Shown here piece after piece: positions 63,496-64,000 of a stretch of DNA of 64,000 nucleotides. How positions within the stretch are numbered: the first letter of the stretch is position 1; each line of letters starts with the position of its first letter. This stretch comes from Halobacillus litoralis (lineage in GTDB: Bacteria; Bacillota; Bacilli; Bacillales; Halobacillaceae), in NCBI RefSeq assembly GCF_009856445.1, contig NZ_WMFA01000002.1, positions 124,001 to 188,000 on the forward strand, read 5' to 3'. Under the pieces are notes generated by a model. It ran no database searches. It saw nothing but the letters and a program-made list of their open reading frames with translations, and was not told the DNA's origin. A program made the translations under genes and the position numbers.

Positions 63496-64000
63496 ATCGA
63501 ACACGTCATCCAGGTCGCCAACTTATCCAAGTCTTATGGAGCTACACAAGCGGTTAAGAATCTTTCTTTTTCGGTAAGAAAGGGAGAAATCTTTGGAATT
63601 ATTGGACCGAATGGAGCGGGTAAGACGACGACACTTGAAATTTTAGAGGGCATTCAGAAACCTACTTCAGGAGAAGTGGAGGTGTTGGGTCTGAACCCGG
63701 AGAAGCAGCTGCGTGAACTCAATCGAAGGATTGGGGTGCAGTTTCAGGCGACCTCCATCCAGAAGAAAATGAAGGTGAAAGAGGCGCTGGATTTGTTTTC
63801 AAGCTTTTACAAAGGAAGTACTCAAAAGGATACATTGATTGAGATGCTGGACCTTGGAGAAAAGCTTAATGTCCACTTCGAAGATCTCTCTGGTGGCTGG
63901 AAGCAGCGGGTCACCCTTGCTCTGGCAACGCTCCACCAGCCTGAGCTGTTGTTTCTGGATGAACCGAGCATGGGGCTTGACCCTCATGCAAGGCGTGAAA
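63496..64000 (+). CDS. ABC-transporter ATP-binding protein, 3' end cut by window edge
   Basis: ATPase subunit of an ABC exporter or importer. Walker A is GPNGAGKTTT, the signature is LSGGWKQRVTLALATLHQP, and Walker B is LLFLDEPSMGLDPHARRE at the window end. The reading frame is open from 63460 but contains no ATG, GTG or TTG before the conserved start; GGGAG (63483-63487) stands 8 bases before ATC 63496, where the family's usual Met-Glu-His start would be. The permease gene should follow beyond the window. Confidence 0.88.
   Translation, partial: MEHVIQVANLSKSYGATQAVKNLSFSVRKGEIFGIIGPNGAGKTTTLEILEGIQKPTSGEVEVLGLNPEKQLRELNRRIGVQFQATSIQKKMKVKEALDLFSSFYKGSTQKDTLIEMLDLGEKLNVHFEDLSGGWKQRVTLALATLHQPELLFLDEPSMGLDPHARRE

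Overview
The window reads as chromosome of a low- to mid-GC Gram-positive member of the Bacillaceae, most likely a moderately halophilic genus close to Halobacillus. This is inferred from strong AGGAGG-type ribosome sites, Bacillus-type gene families (YjzC, YhdT/PanF, YdbS/YdbT-like bPH2 proteins, LytTR-DUF3021), a Bacillus-style mtlA-mtlR-mtlF-mtlD order, several sodium-coupled symporters and acidic proteins. No rRNA, tRNA, CRISPR, prophage or transposase gene was seen. Both window edges cut genes: ilvC at the left and an ABC-transporter ATPase at the right.

Layout. 1-6.7 kb: end of the branched-chain amino-acid operon (ilvC-leuA-leuB-leuC-leuD-ilvA) with a strong terminator. 6.7-15.3 kb: single genes and short operons, namely an alpha/beta hydrolase, an iron-type alcohol dehydrogenase, a D-Ala-D-Ala carboxypeptidase, a membrane chemoreceptor, and small enzymes (DUF1801, two GNATs, HAD, VOC). 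15.4-16.0 kb: a non-coding 559-bp composite inverted repeat made of two MITE-like units. 16.2-23.7 kb: two sodium/solute symporters, each with a small membrane partner. The first is YhdT-PanF. The second is DUF3311-SSS, in a minus-strand operon with an amidohydrolase and an M20 carbamoylase/allantoate-type hydrolase behind a promoter overlapped by a perfect palindrome. A phosphoglycerate-mutase-like gene between them carries an in-frame TGA.

23.9-32.0 kb: aminoglycoside-phosphotransferase-like protein, YjzC, azoreductase, cation efflux, glutamate dehydrogenase, and an aldehyde dehydrogenase/acetolactate-synthase-type pair. 32.2-37.8 kb: complete mannitol PTS locus with a candidate cre site. 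37.9-43.9 kb: a small NIS (IucA/IucC) siderophore locus, with a divergent FhuF-like Fe-S protein, two NIS synthetases, a PLP decarboxylase and a candidate Fur box. 44.0-55.5 kb: cell-wall lysozyme-like protein, LytTR-DUF3021 pair, SDR epimerase, a 1140-residue polytopic membrane protein, many very small membrane proteins, a lipoprotein and a MerR/coiled-coil protein. 55.6-64.0 kb: FMN reductase, a GAF/NarL-type two-component system, two bPH2 proteins, then a same-strand run of tiny membrane proteins, PspC, a RecF-like ATPase, a cupin and an ABC ATPase.

The least-explained signals are two families of strictly periodic intergenic repeats (21 bp and 24 bp), the composite inverted element, an apparent cluster of AUU/AUC initiation codons near the right end, the ilvA start that lacks a visible start codon, and the small-membrane-protein cluster downstream of the two-component system.
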